DNA of 64,000 bases from Nereocystis luetkeana (lineage: Eukaryota; Sar; Phaeophyceae; Laminariales; Laminariaceae): contig JARUPZ010000030.1 in NCBI GenBank assembly GCA_031213475.1, positions 6,131,661 through 6,195,660 of the forward strand, in the 5' to 3' direction. Positions within the stretch are counted from its first letter, which is position 1. Every line of letters starts with the position of its first letter. The position numbers and the translations under genes were made by a program. The notes under the pieces are model-generated. The model saw only the letters and a program-made list of their open reading frames with translations. It made no database searches and had not been told where the DNA came from. Below, piece after piece: positions 36,926 through 52,747 of the stretch.

Positions 36926-39900
36926 TAGTAGTAGTATTAATAGTAGTAGTAGTAGTAGTAGTAGTAGCAGTAGTACTCTTGGTGGTAAAACGTCAGAGCG
37001 ATGTTCCCTTCGTCAATGATGAGCCCGGCCTCGCCTGCAAGCATGACGTGCATGACGTCAAATTCCGGACAAATTCCGGATTGCCGGGGTAGAAAGAAAC
37101 GTAGGCGTACACTCGACTGCCATTCCGATCTCATGGCCAAGGGAAGATTCAGGTTACACACTGCTGTACATTGAGCGAGATCAGCGATTGACTTTTTTAC
37201 TGTTTTTATTCTAAACTAACCAACGTATGAATGGTTTCATAAACGCCTATTTATATTTACCCAAAACTGCTGTTTAATGGGCGGACAACTTCCCAAAGCC
37301 ACCCTACTCCGAACGCATATAGAAAATATAGACGTCCCGAACCTAATCGAGTTTTTTCTCACGCTGGGCTGTATTACATGCGCCTGCCGCGTCCAGTTTC
37401 ATTCCTATTGGTTATTCAAGTGGGGGGACTGGAGTACGACGACGGCATCATTGCTTGGCACGGGAGCTGAACCAAAAAAAAAAAAGAGCTTTTTGTCAAA
37501 TGTGCTCGTAGCGGCTGCGGCCGCACGTCTGGCAGAGTTCATCCTTGGCCATTGTGGCTGCGATCTCCTCTAATGTGCTCTGTTTGATATTCCCGGCGTT
37601 TGACTCTTCGGCAGCGCCTCTCTTGTTCGTTTTTTTTTTTAATTCCCTGAGGTTTGACTCCTGTGTTGCTTATTTTCTCGTCCGTGTCCCCTCGAAACCC
37701 AAACCGCAGCCACATGCGATGCATCACCAAGGAGAAGACGGCTCTCTTCATCCCGAACGCGATCGCCATCATAACCGCGAAGAAGGAGTACATTTTTCGG
37801 TCGTTTTGGGACAGGGAGGAGGCGTTCCGCACCCTCAAAGCTTGCCACGAGAACAGCTTGGCGCTGTCCGCCTCCCTTGGTGAAGGCTCCCTGCCGCGGG
37901 AACGGTCACCCTTGTCCGCGAAGAGCCGGTTAGTGTGGTTCTTTTTTTTTCTTCTTCGTTCATGCTGATTGAAAAAAGGCGTTTGGTCGCTCGTACGAAA
38001 TCCTGATGAGAGGTACTGCTGCATGTGGCGGGGTTGCGTGGTTGGGCGCTACTTTACTCGCTACAATATGGCCGTAAGCCACTCCGAGCTGTCCTCAGAT
38101 CAGATGCTGGAGGGGGGCTCCCCGAACGGTTCTCAAATTGAACGCTAGGGGGGGCACCCCCCTGTCTATGGTTGGTGTCGGGGATGGGCGGGAGGCACTC
38201 GTTTGTTGCTCGCCTCAGTCAGTTGGCCACTGAGCACGCATCTCTTTCGAGACGGGGGGGGAGGGGGGGCTTGGAAGTCTGGAAGTACAAATTACGGGAA
38301 GCTTTGTGCAGGTTTAATTTGCGTGGATCGGTGTCTCAGCTAGGTGCTGTTCTTTTCGTTGTTGCTTCCACGAGCGTTGAAGTACTACCCTGTGGTCGCC
38401 GGGTTTGTTGCCAACATCATCTTCTCGCATGCCTAACATCGACGTATCCTGTTCTGGTATGCCTAATATCGACATATTGGTCTTCTGGCATGCTTCATAT
38501 CGACGGTACGCCCTGTGTCGTCATCTCTGCACCCGGAATGACCTCCAGGGATCACGAATCTGAGCAAAGCCGAAGCCTCCGGGCGAGACGAAGCAGCAGC
38601 GGTAGCCGAGGCAGCGACAAGGACTTGAAGGACGCCGATGACAAAGGTAGTCATTCTCGTCTTGGGATGTTTGTTGTAGGCACATCACACCCCCTGTCGT
38701 GTCTGCAGTAATCACGTGCGACGGTGCTGTGACCCTGTGACCCCTGTCGCTACAAAGACCACGCGGTTTTCCAACGCTAGATTGGCGTTTTCTATTTATA
38801 AGGACATTGTTTTTTTGTCTGCGGTTTGTCGTGGCGGTGGATGTATCGTGTGTCGCCGTGCCGGCTGCTTTTTCCCGGCCTGTTGTATGTTGTCAAGCCT
38901 CCGGCAGTTATTATAGGCGTGCTGTTATGCTATTATTGTATGTTTTCAGCTTGGAGGTCTGGTGTGCTATTACGGGGGACCCTAGTTAACAGGACCTATG
39001 GTGCACATAAAAACCTATATATTTAACCATTTTTACTAACAATATTTGGTCCTGTTAACTATGGCCCCCCATAATAGTGTCGCCGACGCTGCACATGGCG
39101 TACACCGGCACGCCACGACTCTTTAAGAAGCGACGTTTCGGCGCTTGAAATGCGGGCCGGGCGGCGCCTTCGTCTGTCACCCCCGTTAGCCGTCACCTAT
39201 GCGAAAGAGGTATAGCGTCAAACCGTTGAACATACCTTGGACAGCTCATGCATGATCTGCTGCAATACCTGGTAGATAGCAGATCGTTTCGTCCTTCGCC
39301 TGCCGTTGCGCGAGGTTGTACAGGGTCCGGGAAACCACGGACTAGACCGGGAATGGATGCATCTGCCTTGAAATGTCTACGTAGATCATGAAAGTGGGAA
39401 GTACGTACCGGTATATTTTCTGTCGGGAGGTGTGTAACCGTTTCGCTCGCCCTTTGCTTGTTATCGTAGTGACTGCTTGCGCTCTCTCTGCGCTCTTCGT
39501 ACGCCTGCTCACTGCTGTGCGACCCCCCTCATTCGCGTCCGGCATGTCTCTCTCAACGTCATCCGACGCTTTCCCCCCCCTCGCTCTGTCCATCCACGGC
39601 AGGCTTGTTCAAGTCCAGGCCGCCCACGAAGCGGAGGCTGCCGTGGTCGGGGATGAACGAGAGACGGAGGTCATCCCTCGTCGCGACAGGTGCCCTACAA
39701 CTGAAAACTTGAACGAGCACCTCTCCCGGTGCCCTCGGTTTCATAACGTAGTACGAGTATAGGTCACCAAAAGCAATCGGTAGTGACCTTCCGAACAGTT
39801 TGGACTGTTTTGGTACCCCGGCATGGATGGTTTGAGGTTGTTTTAGGTACTCACCGCGGCCGAAAGTCGACCCCTACACCCGTGTCGTGGTTGGACTATT

Positions 39901-42900
39901 ACGGGGGGCCGTAGTTAACAGGACCTATGGTATACATAAACACCTATATATTTAACCATTTTTACTAACAATATTTGGTCCTGTTAACTATGGCCCCCCG
40001 TAATAGCAATAGCGTCAAGCCGCCCTCGTGTACCTGTTAATCTACCTGGTAGTTGTGTTGTCCTGATTTTCTTCTTTTCTTCCACTCCGGAATGAAGGAT
40101 TGAGGCCTGTCGTGTGTCCACAAACCAGAGTATAGCGATGAGTTCATATGAAAACAGCAGCAACAAACAGGCAGCCGCGCTTACGCGCGACCTCAATACC
40201 TGCTGTGAATCTAATTTTATCTTGAAAGGGTCGCCTCCTTCTTTTCGCCCTTCTTTTTTGTCGCTGTCCTTTCACCCGTCCTCCTTGTTTTGTTGTCCTT
40301 TATTTTGTCTGGCTGGCGTTTGTAGGGGGCGCTCCCGAGGAGCACGGACGCAGTATGTCGGGCGCTAGCTCTAACACGAGCAGCAGCCTTTCGGTCGGAG
40401 GGGTGGCCGACACAGTAAAACAAGTAGGAGACCTCAACCTTAGCAACCTGGAGGTGCAGCTGCCCTCAAGGCACGACGTCAGTGCTGAGGAGGAGGCGGG
40501 CGAGAGCGCGCGGAGTGGACGGCGGGAGGGCCGTGCAGGCTCGGTGGCTAGCGGCAGAGCGGGAGGGAGAGACAGCGGGGGCGGTAGCCGAGTGGTGTCG
40601 GACGAGTCGGAGGTGGACGTGCTCGGGGTGAGGCGATGGTTAGCGGGGGAAAAAACGGCGTACGTACTCGTAGGCGTTTTGTCAAGTAACGTGCTGGGGG
40701 TGCGGTGCGATGTGGTGCGGTGTGAGGAGGTTATTTTTTCTTCAGACTTTAAATTGTTTGATGTTAGCGGCTGGCAGCGGCTGGCAGCGGCCGCGCGCGG
40801 CTGCTTTTAGCTGTGCGGGGCTCAACGCGCCGAGTGTGTTGCACATGTCGTTTTCGTAGCTCAATACTAGGGAGTTCCAGAGGTACCCGTGGTATTCATG
40901 CCCGACCGGGCCTTCACGGCCCCGTGCGAGCAAGAACCATTTTAGTATGTAATGATCGATGCGATGCATGCTGATATGGTTTTTGGCTGTCGATCGTCCA
41001 AAAAGCGCAAGCCTCCGACACACCGCAACGCCGTCCCTGGCACCGCCCCCCCTGGCACATGCCAACGCCTTCCCTGGCGCATGGTAGCGTCCTCCCTGAC
41101 ACATGGTAACGTCCTCTGCTTTGGTTTTTTTTTCTTCTTTTAGGTGGAGGGTTCTCCGGTCACCGCCGTTTCCCTTGGCTCAACCTCTGGAGGGGGCAGT
41201 CCGCCGTCTAAGGCTGAGGAGTTTAGGCTGGCGCTTTCCTCGCTTGGTGACGGCTGGCTGGCGGGTAGCGAGAAGCAGTCCGACATCCCACGTCACCACG
41301 GCGCCACGGTCAAGATTTCTGCGCAGCTTTCGTGCCAATTGCAGGTTCGTGCGGTGTATACCGGGCGTGGCTCAGCCGCATCATCACCTAAAGCGCAGCT
41401 CAGCCGAGAACGTATAGGGCAGGACGACGAGTGCTGAAGCGGAACTCAACCGACAACCCATACGGTTGGACGACGAGTGTTGATGAGCAACTTGACGAAT
41501 TGACAGCCCGGACACGCGCACGGTAGTAACGATTTCCTAGCGCGTGATGCGAGGCGGCATAGGTTAGGGTGGGAAGTGATCCTGATGCGGTTCGTGCAGG
41601 CTCTTGACACGGTGAGACGCGACGAAAAGGCGTCCGGTCTTGTGAAGAGGCTACGGTACCGTCACTCTGCCGACAAGCTGCCGCCGTTGGTTCGCCCGTT
41701 GCCCTGTCTGGTCTGAGTTCACCGGGTCTTGCTTTCTTATCCCTCTATGCTGCTACTACGAGTTCTACGTATGAATGCGGCGGTGTGTATGTATGCATGT
41801 TTGTATGCGCTTGGGTGTTTCATTTCATTGACTGTATTTTTATTTTTTCGGTCACAAAATTCACGCTTCGAGTATGTAGAGCTACTGTAATACTCGTACG
41901 TTTTTCGTTTCTTCCCGACCTGCAACCCCGAGCTTGCGGCTAGACCGCTGCCGACAGCAACGCTCAGTCTATTCTTTTCAATCCTGCCAACCCCTGGTCT
42001 GTCGTGCAAATCAGACGTTCTTCGAGCTGTTCATCTCCAACGACGCCGAGAAGGGGATACCGGCTTTCCACGAGACTCTCGGGGATTCGGACATCCAAGC
42101 GACGCCTTGGAAGGTGGCGGGCGGTGCGCTGGGGATGACCCGGGAAATCCGCTTCGTGCACCCCATGTCTGCCCCGATCGGTCCCAGCAGCACTCGAGCA
42201 GTCAAATTACAGCGGTGAGCGCTGGACGAAGGGTCGGACGGTGTCAGGTCGGGCTGGTTGCACTTGTCGCTCTCAGCTTTATGGTCTGGCGCGCGTCTGT
42301 GCTGTCACTGTAAAGGGTCGGCGGGATGGAGTCCGCAGCGCTTGCGGGACCTTTCTTTTTTTTCACGCGTGGGATAGAGGATGATGTAGATCATGGATCC
42401 TCGCTTGATGATCTAGGCATTTCAAGGCACACGTATGATTTGTATGATTTGTATGTATGATTTGTTGCTAGCTCATGTTGCCGGATGGGACCTGTCTAGT
42501 TTGCATGATTTATACATCACATGTTTCCTCGGTACTTTGCAGATCCCCCACAACCTCTTACGACGGCAGGTGATGAACTAAAAGATCTGCAGATGATCTG
42601 TAGATGATCTGTCTAATTTGTCCGAGGTGTGGGGTTGTGTTTTCCCCGGGTGGGCCCTGAAACGTTGCTCTTTGTGCACCCGTTGGTGGTGGGTGCCTTT
42701 GCCGCTCAAAGGTTCGCGGCTGCGCCGTAAGTCACATACGTACGTCTCGGAAGTGGTCGAGCGGTATCACATCAGTATACCTTGGGAATGCTTGTTTCTA
42801 CGCCCTCTTTTTCGCGGGCGATTGTTGGTTGCGGGATAATAATGAAGCTGGCAGCAGGATGACCGCGGAAGGCGCGCCAGCGGTCGATGAGAACGTCATT

Positions 42901-45900
42901 TTGCAACAGTCGGCGCCTCGCGTAGTCCTAACCCCGGTAATGTTAACGACCTGGCCTATCAATAGCTTGGACACAATACAAAAGTTCACGGCAGATACAT
43001 CGCTGATCTGTGTGATCTGTATGATATAGCTCACGTTGACGGGTGGGAGCCCTATAATATGCATGATTGAGGACATATTCCTCGGGGGGGCTCTGTACTA
43101 CACTGACCCTGCACAGCACCTCGTAACGATAGGTTTGGGTCTAGATAATCTATCTGACCTATCTGTACATGATCTATCTGTCCGACGTGTGGAATGCTTG
43201 ATATTCCGCACTCAATCCCTCGTTACATATTTATTCCTTGAATTCTCCCATGCGGTCCGGTGTTCGGGTTTATTATGTAGGGTTAGAATAGGGCCTTGGA
43301 CTCGAACGTATTCACACCTTGGACTGATGAGACAGATCATCTACAGATCATCTAGATCATTTGGTTACCCAACTGCCGTTTTATCACAGACTGTACAGGA
43401 TTTGCATAGTATAGATCCAACCCAGGAAACATGTGCTAGATCATGCCGATTATACGGGTCCCACGCGGCAACCTGAGCCAGATCATACGACATCGGGAAT
43501 ACATGATCTATCTGCCTTGAAAGATTTAGACCACCGAGTGGGAATTGACGAATTTCTTCCAGTTTGTCGAAGAAAGGCCAAGGTCTATATACACATATAC
43601 CAGAAGTATACACACAGCCCTAGCGGACCTTGTTCGTGTTGATTGTTTTCGTTTTTTTTTGTCCGTTTCCTTGTCTTGCCGCCCTTCTTGTTATATGGCG
43701 CTTTCCTTACCTCAGCGACCTTGCCGCCGTCGCCGTTCCTTGCTGCAGCTGCCGCCTCTACGGAGAGCACGGGCTGATCATCGAGACGTCGACACACTTG
43801 GAGGACATCCCCATGAGTGATTATTTTCAGATAGACGACCGCTGCGTGGTTCAGCCTGGCCGGGACGGTGACAGCGCAGTGTGCGTCGACGTGGAAGTGG
43901 AGGCAAGCTGGGGGGGGGGCTGGGCTGCTAGCAGCACAAATATTTCCTTTTTGTGGGGCTTTGGGTTAGGGTCTCAAAAGCTTGTGTTGTTGGGTAAGCC
44001 ATGGGCCGAGGTTGCGAACAGGTGTTCCAGTGAGGCCATGATCGGCGCAGTATATGGGGTCCGCGAGATTTTTCTTTGAAGAGCGCGGGTGTGGCAGGTG
44101 TAACCGTTCGCCCGCGGCTTGAACGACCCGGGCTTGGGTTGGCTGCCCGCAACGGAGGCTTTCGTTTCTCGTTTCATGATATACGGCACCCCGGGCACCG
44201 CTCAGGCGACGAACTGAACAGAGACGAGTGGGTTGCTCGGAGACAGATTTTGATTTTGGTGTGATACGGCACCCCGCACCGTTCAGGCGCATAAAAAATA
44301 GAAGAGTGCTTGTCGAAGTTGACTGCTACCTCCAAGAGTCAAGCGTACGGCTTTCCAGCGGCGGTAGACATCGTCGTACGTGAGCGGTTGGCGTTAACTG
44401 TCGGTTGTCAACCGTCTATATCTAGGTGTCACCCGCGTTTGCTTGGTCAGATTAAGGGCATGCTGTACAGCAGTTGCGGCTACAATCAGTAATCAAATTC
44501 AATCCCCAGACTTTAGCTAAGTTTCTGTGGTAAATTGAAGGCAATGCTGTTAATGCGGCTATATATATTAGCGGCGTGTGATGCACGTGATTTAGTCGAA
44601 TCGCTGTGTTGTGCTTCTGTAACCTGATCGCCCGCCGTCGCCCGCCAACATATGTGCCGCTTTTTGGAATACTCCCGTGTACGAAGCGCAGATTAAGTTC
44701 TTCAAGAGTACCATGTTTCGCAAGACGATCGAGGCCAAAAGCCTTCAGGAAACGCGGGAAGTTTGGGAGTCTTTCATCGTCATGGCAAAGAGCGCCATCC
44801 AGATCAGGCAACCCGGTGAGTAGCTGCGAGTAGCTGCTACGGGATATTACGCGATTGCCTTGGACAGCCCACCGGTGGGGTGGGGAGGATATCGGAAGCG
44901 GTCGATCTACATGATGGGTCTAGCTGTGTTGTTGCGTGGTTGTTCCTGCCTCCGCCACCGTTACCGCGTGGTGCCAACCATTGCAGCTGTTGTCGGCGAC
45001 AGGAGGCCGTTCCGCCATTGCGCCTGCCAAGATCGTACATGTGGTAGATGAAAACACCGTGGAGTGCGTATCTGGTAGGAGCTTGCACTGCCACGGCTTC
45101 CTTTGGCTACTTCTGGACTGACACAAACGTCTGCCGCCGCCTCTTGTCTTCTGCGTCCGGCATCGAGACGTGACGGGGTGCTCCTCGGCCCGACAAAACT
45201 CCGTATAGACCCTGGTTATGTTCGTACTCCGACTGACACCGCTGCCCTATTAAATAGTAGCTTGAATCCCCCAACATTTTCCTGCTCTTATGTAGTATGT
45301 ACCACTATGTCCCAAACATTGAGCAACGTTTATATATTGATATGTACCTGGTAGTGCATACGATCCTCGTATTTAGGTACGGGTTGGTATCATGGTATCA
45401 TACAGTTCCAGTTTTTGGGCGAGCTGCAGTCGCGCGTCACCCGTATAAACTGGTCCGATTTTGTTTTCAAAGCGCGATGCTTCGTTGTTTGTCTTTTTTG
45501 CCTGTGCTCTCGCAGCAGCGCGATCTCGTCAGCGCCTCGACGCGATCCCCATTTCCCGACCGACCTCGGTACCTGAACACACCCGCGTTATCCCGTTGTT
45601 TCCACCCCCCCCCCCGCCCCCCCCCCCTCCCCCACTGCCCCTCCTCCCTCTCCCCCCCTCTTCCATGTTTTTTAGCGATGCTTGTACGGCCCTCCAGTGC
45701 AGGTGCAGAGTCCGACGACGAGGGCAGGGCGCGTGCCACCCGCGAGCGTATCCGCGAACGCCGGAAGCACCGCCACCGAAGTCGAAACCACCCGCACGAC
45801 CAGACGCAGGGGTCAGCATCGTCGGCTGCTTTAGCGGCGCCAAAGGACGGGTCGAGCCGGCCGAGAGCGAAGTCTGCCGCGCCGGCAATGCCGTCCCGAC

Positions 45901-46316
45901 AGCCACCGCCGGCCCACGCGGCGGAGAAAGCTCCGCCGCGCGCGCGCGGGAATGGCGTCGGTAGCCGCAGCGCCGGAGGGAGCGAGAGGAAAACTGCGGG
46001 GGCAACGACTGCTAGTGCCTCCTTGCGCCAGACCCCTCTCCCCTCCCTGACGAGGTGGCTTTTCTCGTTCGCTGCGGTTCCGTGGCTTGTGCTGGCTGTT
46101 GTGTTTCTGTGGGAAGGGCTGCAGTTCTTGAGGTTTTCAGGCGAAGTTGCCGGGTTCTTGGAGGCCGCGGAGAGGGCGTTAACGGTTCTGGGGGAAGGGG
46201 AGGGGCAGGGAGAGGCGGTATCGGTGCCGAACTCGGCTTTGAAGGAGGAGCTGGCCCGAGGTTTGGTGCGCATCTACGCTCGGAATCGGTTCGTGTGGCC
46301 CTTTAGTAAGCTATAG
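31404..46316 (+). CDS. GRAM-VASt-transmembrane protein, Aster/LAM (GRAMD1)-like sterol transporter (10 exons)
   Basis: Likely an ER-anchored protein that moves sterol at membrane contact sites, as known for GRAMD1/Aster and yeast Lam proteins. Exons: 31404-31659, 33686-33806, 37710-37928, 38549-38646, 40326-40627, 41144-41344, 42015-42214, 43749-43902, 44692-44815, 45676-46316; all phases agree, giving 771 residues. The GRAM domain (about 80-165) reads DFSCAVVSRILLHGRMYVT, CFYSNLFGFEKIIKIPF, ITKEKTALFIPNAIAI, FWDREEAFRTL. A low-complexity Ser/Arg/Gly linker follows. The VASt domain (about 400-558) shows FFELFISNDAEKGIPAFHE, MTREIRFVHPMSAPIGPSST, EDIPMSDYFQIDDRCVV and IKFFKSTMFRKTIEAKS. A basic region precedes one membrane helix (WLVLAVVFLWEGLQFL, about 689-712), near the C-terminus as in the family. 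The intron after 43902 starts GC (GAG|GCAAGC). The ATG at 31404 is the first in frame; an earlier exon is possible. Introns hold four MITEs. Confidence 0.88.
33880..34140 (-). repeat. Dispersed repeat, copy 2 (partner of 21120-21560)
   Basis: Reverse-strand match to 21120-21560 in the 3.9 kb intron after the first GRAM exon; shares the TTCTACCCGTCGACATC and CTACGCCACAGAGATACT blocks. Confidence 0.75.
34171..34236 (+). mobile_element. Inverted-repeat family B, copy 5
   Basis: TAGGACCGCTGTCCCGTGTTGGGG at the left and CCCCAAACGGGACTGCAGTCCTA at the right pair. Intronic, 30 bp from the dispersed repeat. Confidence 0.82.
36062..36170 (+). mobile_element. MITE family A, copy 11
   Basis: TATTACGGGGGACCATATTAAATAGG to CCTATTTTCTATGGTGCCCCG, standard core. 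In the GRAM-VASt intron 2. Confidence 0.9.
36561..36975 (+). repeat. Long (GTA)n microsatellite split by a MITE
   Basis: About 400 bp of TAG/GTA repeats with scattered GTG, TTA and CAG variants, the largest microsatellite of the window, interrupted at 36592-36696 by a family A element. Intronic; makes a false poly-Val or poly-Ser frame. Confidence 0.95.
36592..36696 (+). mobile_element. MITE family A, copy 12, nested in the (GTA)n array
   Basis: TACGGGGGACCATAGTTAATAGG to CTAACTATGGTCCCCCGTAA. The array continues in register on both sides, so the element either landed in it or seeded expansion next to it. Confidence 0.92.
38968..39076 (+). mobile_element. MITE family A, GGCC subfamily, copy 13
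   Basis: TATTACGGGGGACCCTAGTTAACAGG to CCTGTTAACTATGGCCCCCCATAATA. In the intron between GRAM gene exons 4 and 5. Confidence 0.9.
39897..40005 (+). mobile_element. MITE family A, GGCC subfamily, copy 14
   Basis: TATTACGGGGGGCCGTAGTTAACAGG to CCTGTTAACTATGGCCCCCCGTAATA; about 95 percent like copy 13, which lies 0.8 kb away in the same intron and orientation, suggesting recent activity. Confidence 0.92.
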
Positions 46317-47956
46317 TTGGTGACGCCGTTCTGGCGTGGTGGGTGTTTTTTATGAGAAAGGTTGCGAATAGATTCCAGCAATGGATGTCGACGAGGTGGG
46401 TGCTCTACAAACTGAGCGCGAAAAACTGTCGCGCTTGAGTGGGAGTAGGGGTTGGTTTGTCGCCCTTGGACGCCACCTCGAGAAACAGGCACGGGGGGCG
46501 GCTGCGGCCAACTTATTGGTACCCCCTAGCTCGATGGTGCCCGAATCGTATTTCGCGCCGAAGTGGATGGCAGTTTATTAGGTGCTGTTTGGGTTACGTT
46601 GGTTAACTTATTAATGATTTGCCATTCCGGGTAAGGCATTGTCTTGTAATAGACCCCTTGTGTATTTGACGTGCTGTAGTGGTGCCCATTGGGTAGTAGA
46701 CCTGAAGAGTGTGGCACTGTAGTCAAGGTTAGCATGAGGTTGCTGTGCTCTGATGGTTCAGATGTAAATGTTACCCTATGTGTGTTTCGTACGTCAATCT
46801 GATGCGCGCCGTGTTTTTTCAAGGATGGCATTTCGTGACTCGGTTGTGCTCGGTTTGCATTGTTTTTTTTTTCGTCTAAGTGCGCGTGGCGATCGCGCTC
46901 TCCAACTACAGCGCGTGGTGCACATTCGATACGTTCGACCAGCCCCCCCATTGTAGCACTATAGCAATGGTTGCAATGCTTCCACGTAGACTTTTATAGG
47001 GTTGACGGCGCGGCGGTGGTTTTCATAGAAATGTGGCGTTTCGTGGGAATTGTGCGAAGTTTGCATTTCCGGAAGTGTGGTAGTTGACACACGACCCGCG
47101 GAAGCGGGATAGGGGGGGGGGGGGGGGGGGCAGGCGGGTTGTGGTGTTGGGCAACTTCACACTCTATAAGGGTTAGCGCGGGCCATCCGCCAGTACGCTT
47201 ATCACAGGATGAGCGTGACCCCCCTAATAATAGGCAGGTGTACGGGCTTCGGGTGATTTACTACGGCACACCCGGGAACACCAGCTGTGCTGGCGTTGCA
47301 GTCAACCACGATACATTGAGTTTTTTAGCAAGCTCTCCACCGAGAACACCAAAACAGGAGCAAAGTGTATTTTACTCATACCAGTAAAACTACGTTGCTC
47401 AAAAACACGGTTTTTATCCTTCAAAATCTACCGTTTCAGCAAAGTCCCGGGGTCCCAGAGGAGGAGCCCCCACCCCCAAAAGAGCGCTGCCTGCGTTTCT
47501 ACCGGCGAGCTTGGCCCAGCAATCCCTGCACTCGGCGACCTTTATTTGTCCATGTATGCAATCCCAATGTGCCAGCTTGACTGAATATGCCTGCCTAAAT
47601 GGAAGGCATGGCCGCTTGCCTGTCGAATACGCGAGGGCGTCCCATTCCATTAGATTTCGGAAACAGCGGAGATATGCCGCCATGAACAACAGACACGCCG
47701 CTTACGCTTCATCGTTGCCGCGGCCGGCATCAGAGGCTGCTAACTTCACGCTTACGCCCCCGTGTCCCCCGAAAAATCACGAATCTTATTCCACGTCACC
47801 AATGTATGTCGCAGGCGCGTCAAAGTACCGGCCAATCAGAACTGCTGTGATATCATCCAGAGATTTTCCAACAATCGCAACAGCCCTGAAAAAAAAAATT
47901 CAAAATAAAAAAACAGCGGGCACGAAACCCCTTTCGCTTGCAGTTCGGAGTAAAAA
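46317..47956. other. Convergent gap between GRAM-VASt and helicase genes
   Basis: 1.64 kb holding both 3' ends. There is a 20-base G-run at 47111-47130 and no convincing exon; the short frames at 46381-46581 and 47511-47960 show no family features and are most likely untranslated sequence. Confidence 0.6.

Positions 47957-52747
<4,791 letters not shown>

Noticed and set aside
36667-37092. Poly-Ser/poly-Val protein
   Set aside because: A translation of the (GTA)n microsatellite; no other coding support.
37539-38024. Minus-strand 161-residue frame
   Set aside because: Antisense of the GRAM exon at 37710-37928, which is in phase with the rest of the GRAM-VASt gene.
45297-45675. N-terminal extension of the last GRAM-VASt exon frame
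   Set aside because: The acceptor at 45674-45675 fits the phase of the VASt exon; the upstream open frame is intron with a C-rich pyrimidine tract.
46381-46581. 66-residue frame after the GRAM-VASt stop
   Set aside because: No family features and no splice partner; most likely 3' untranslated sequence.
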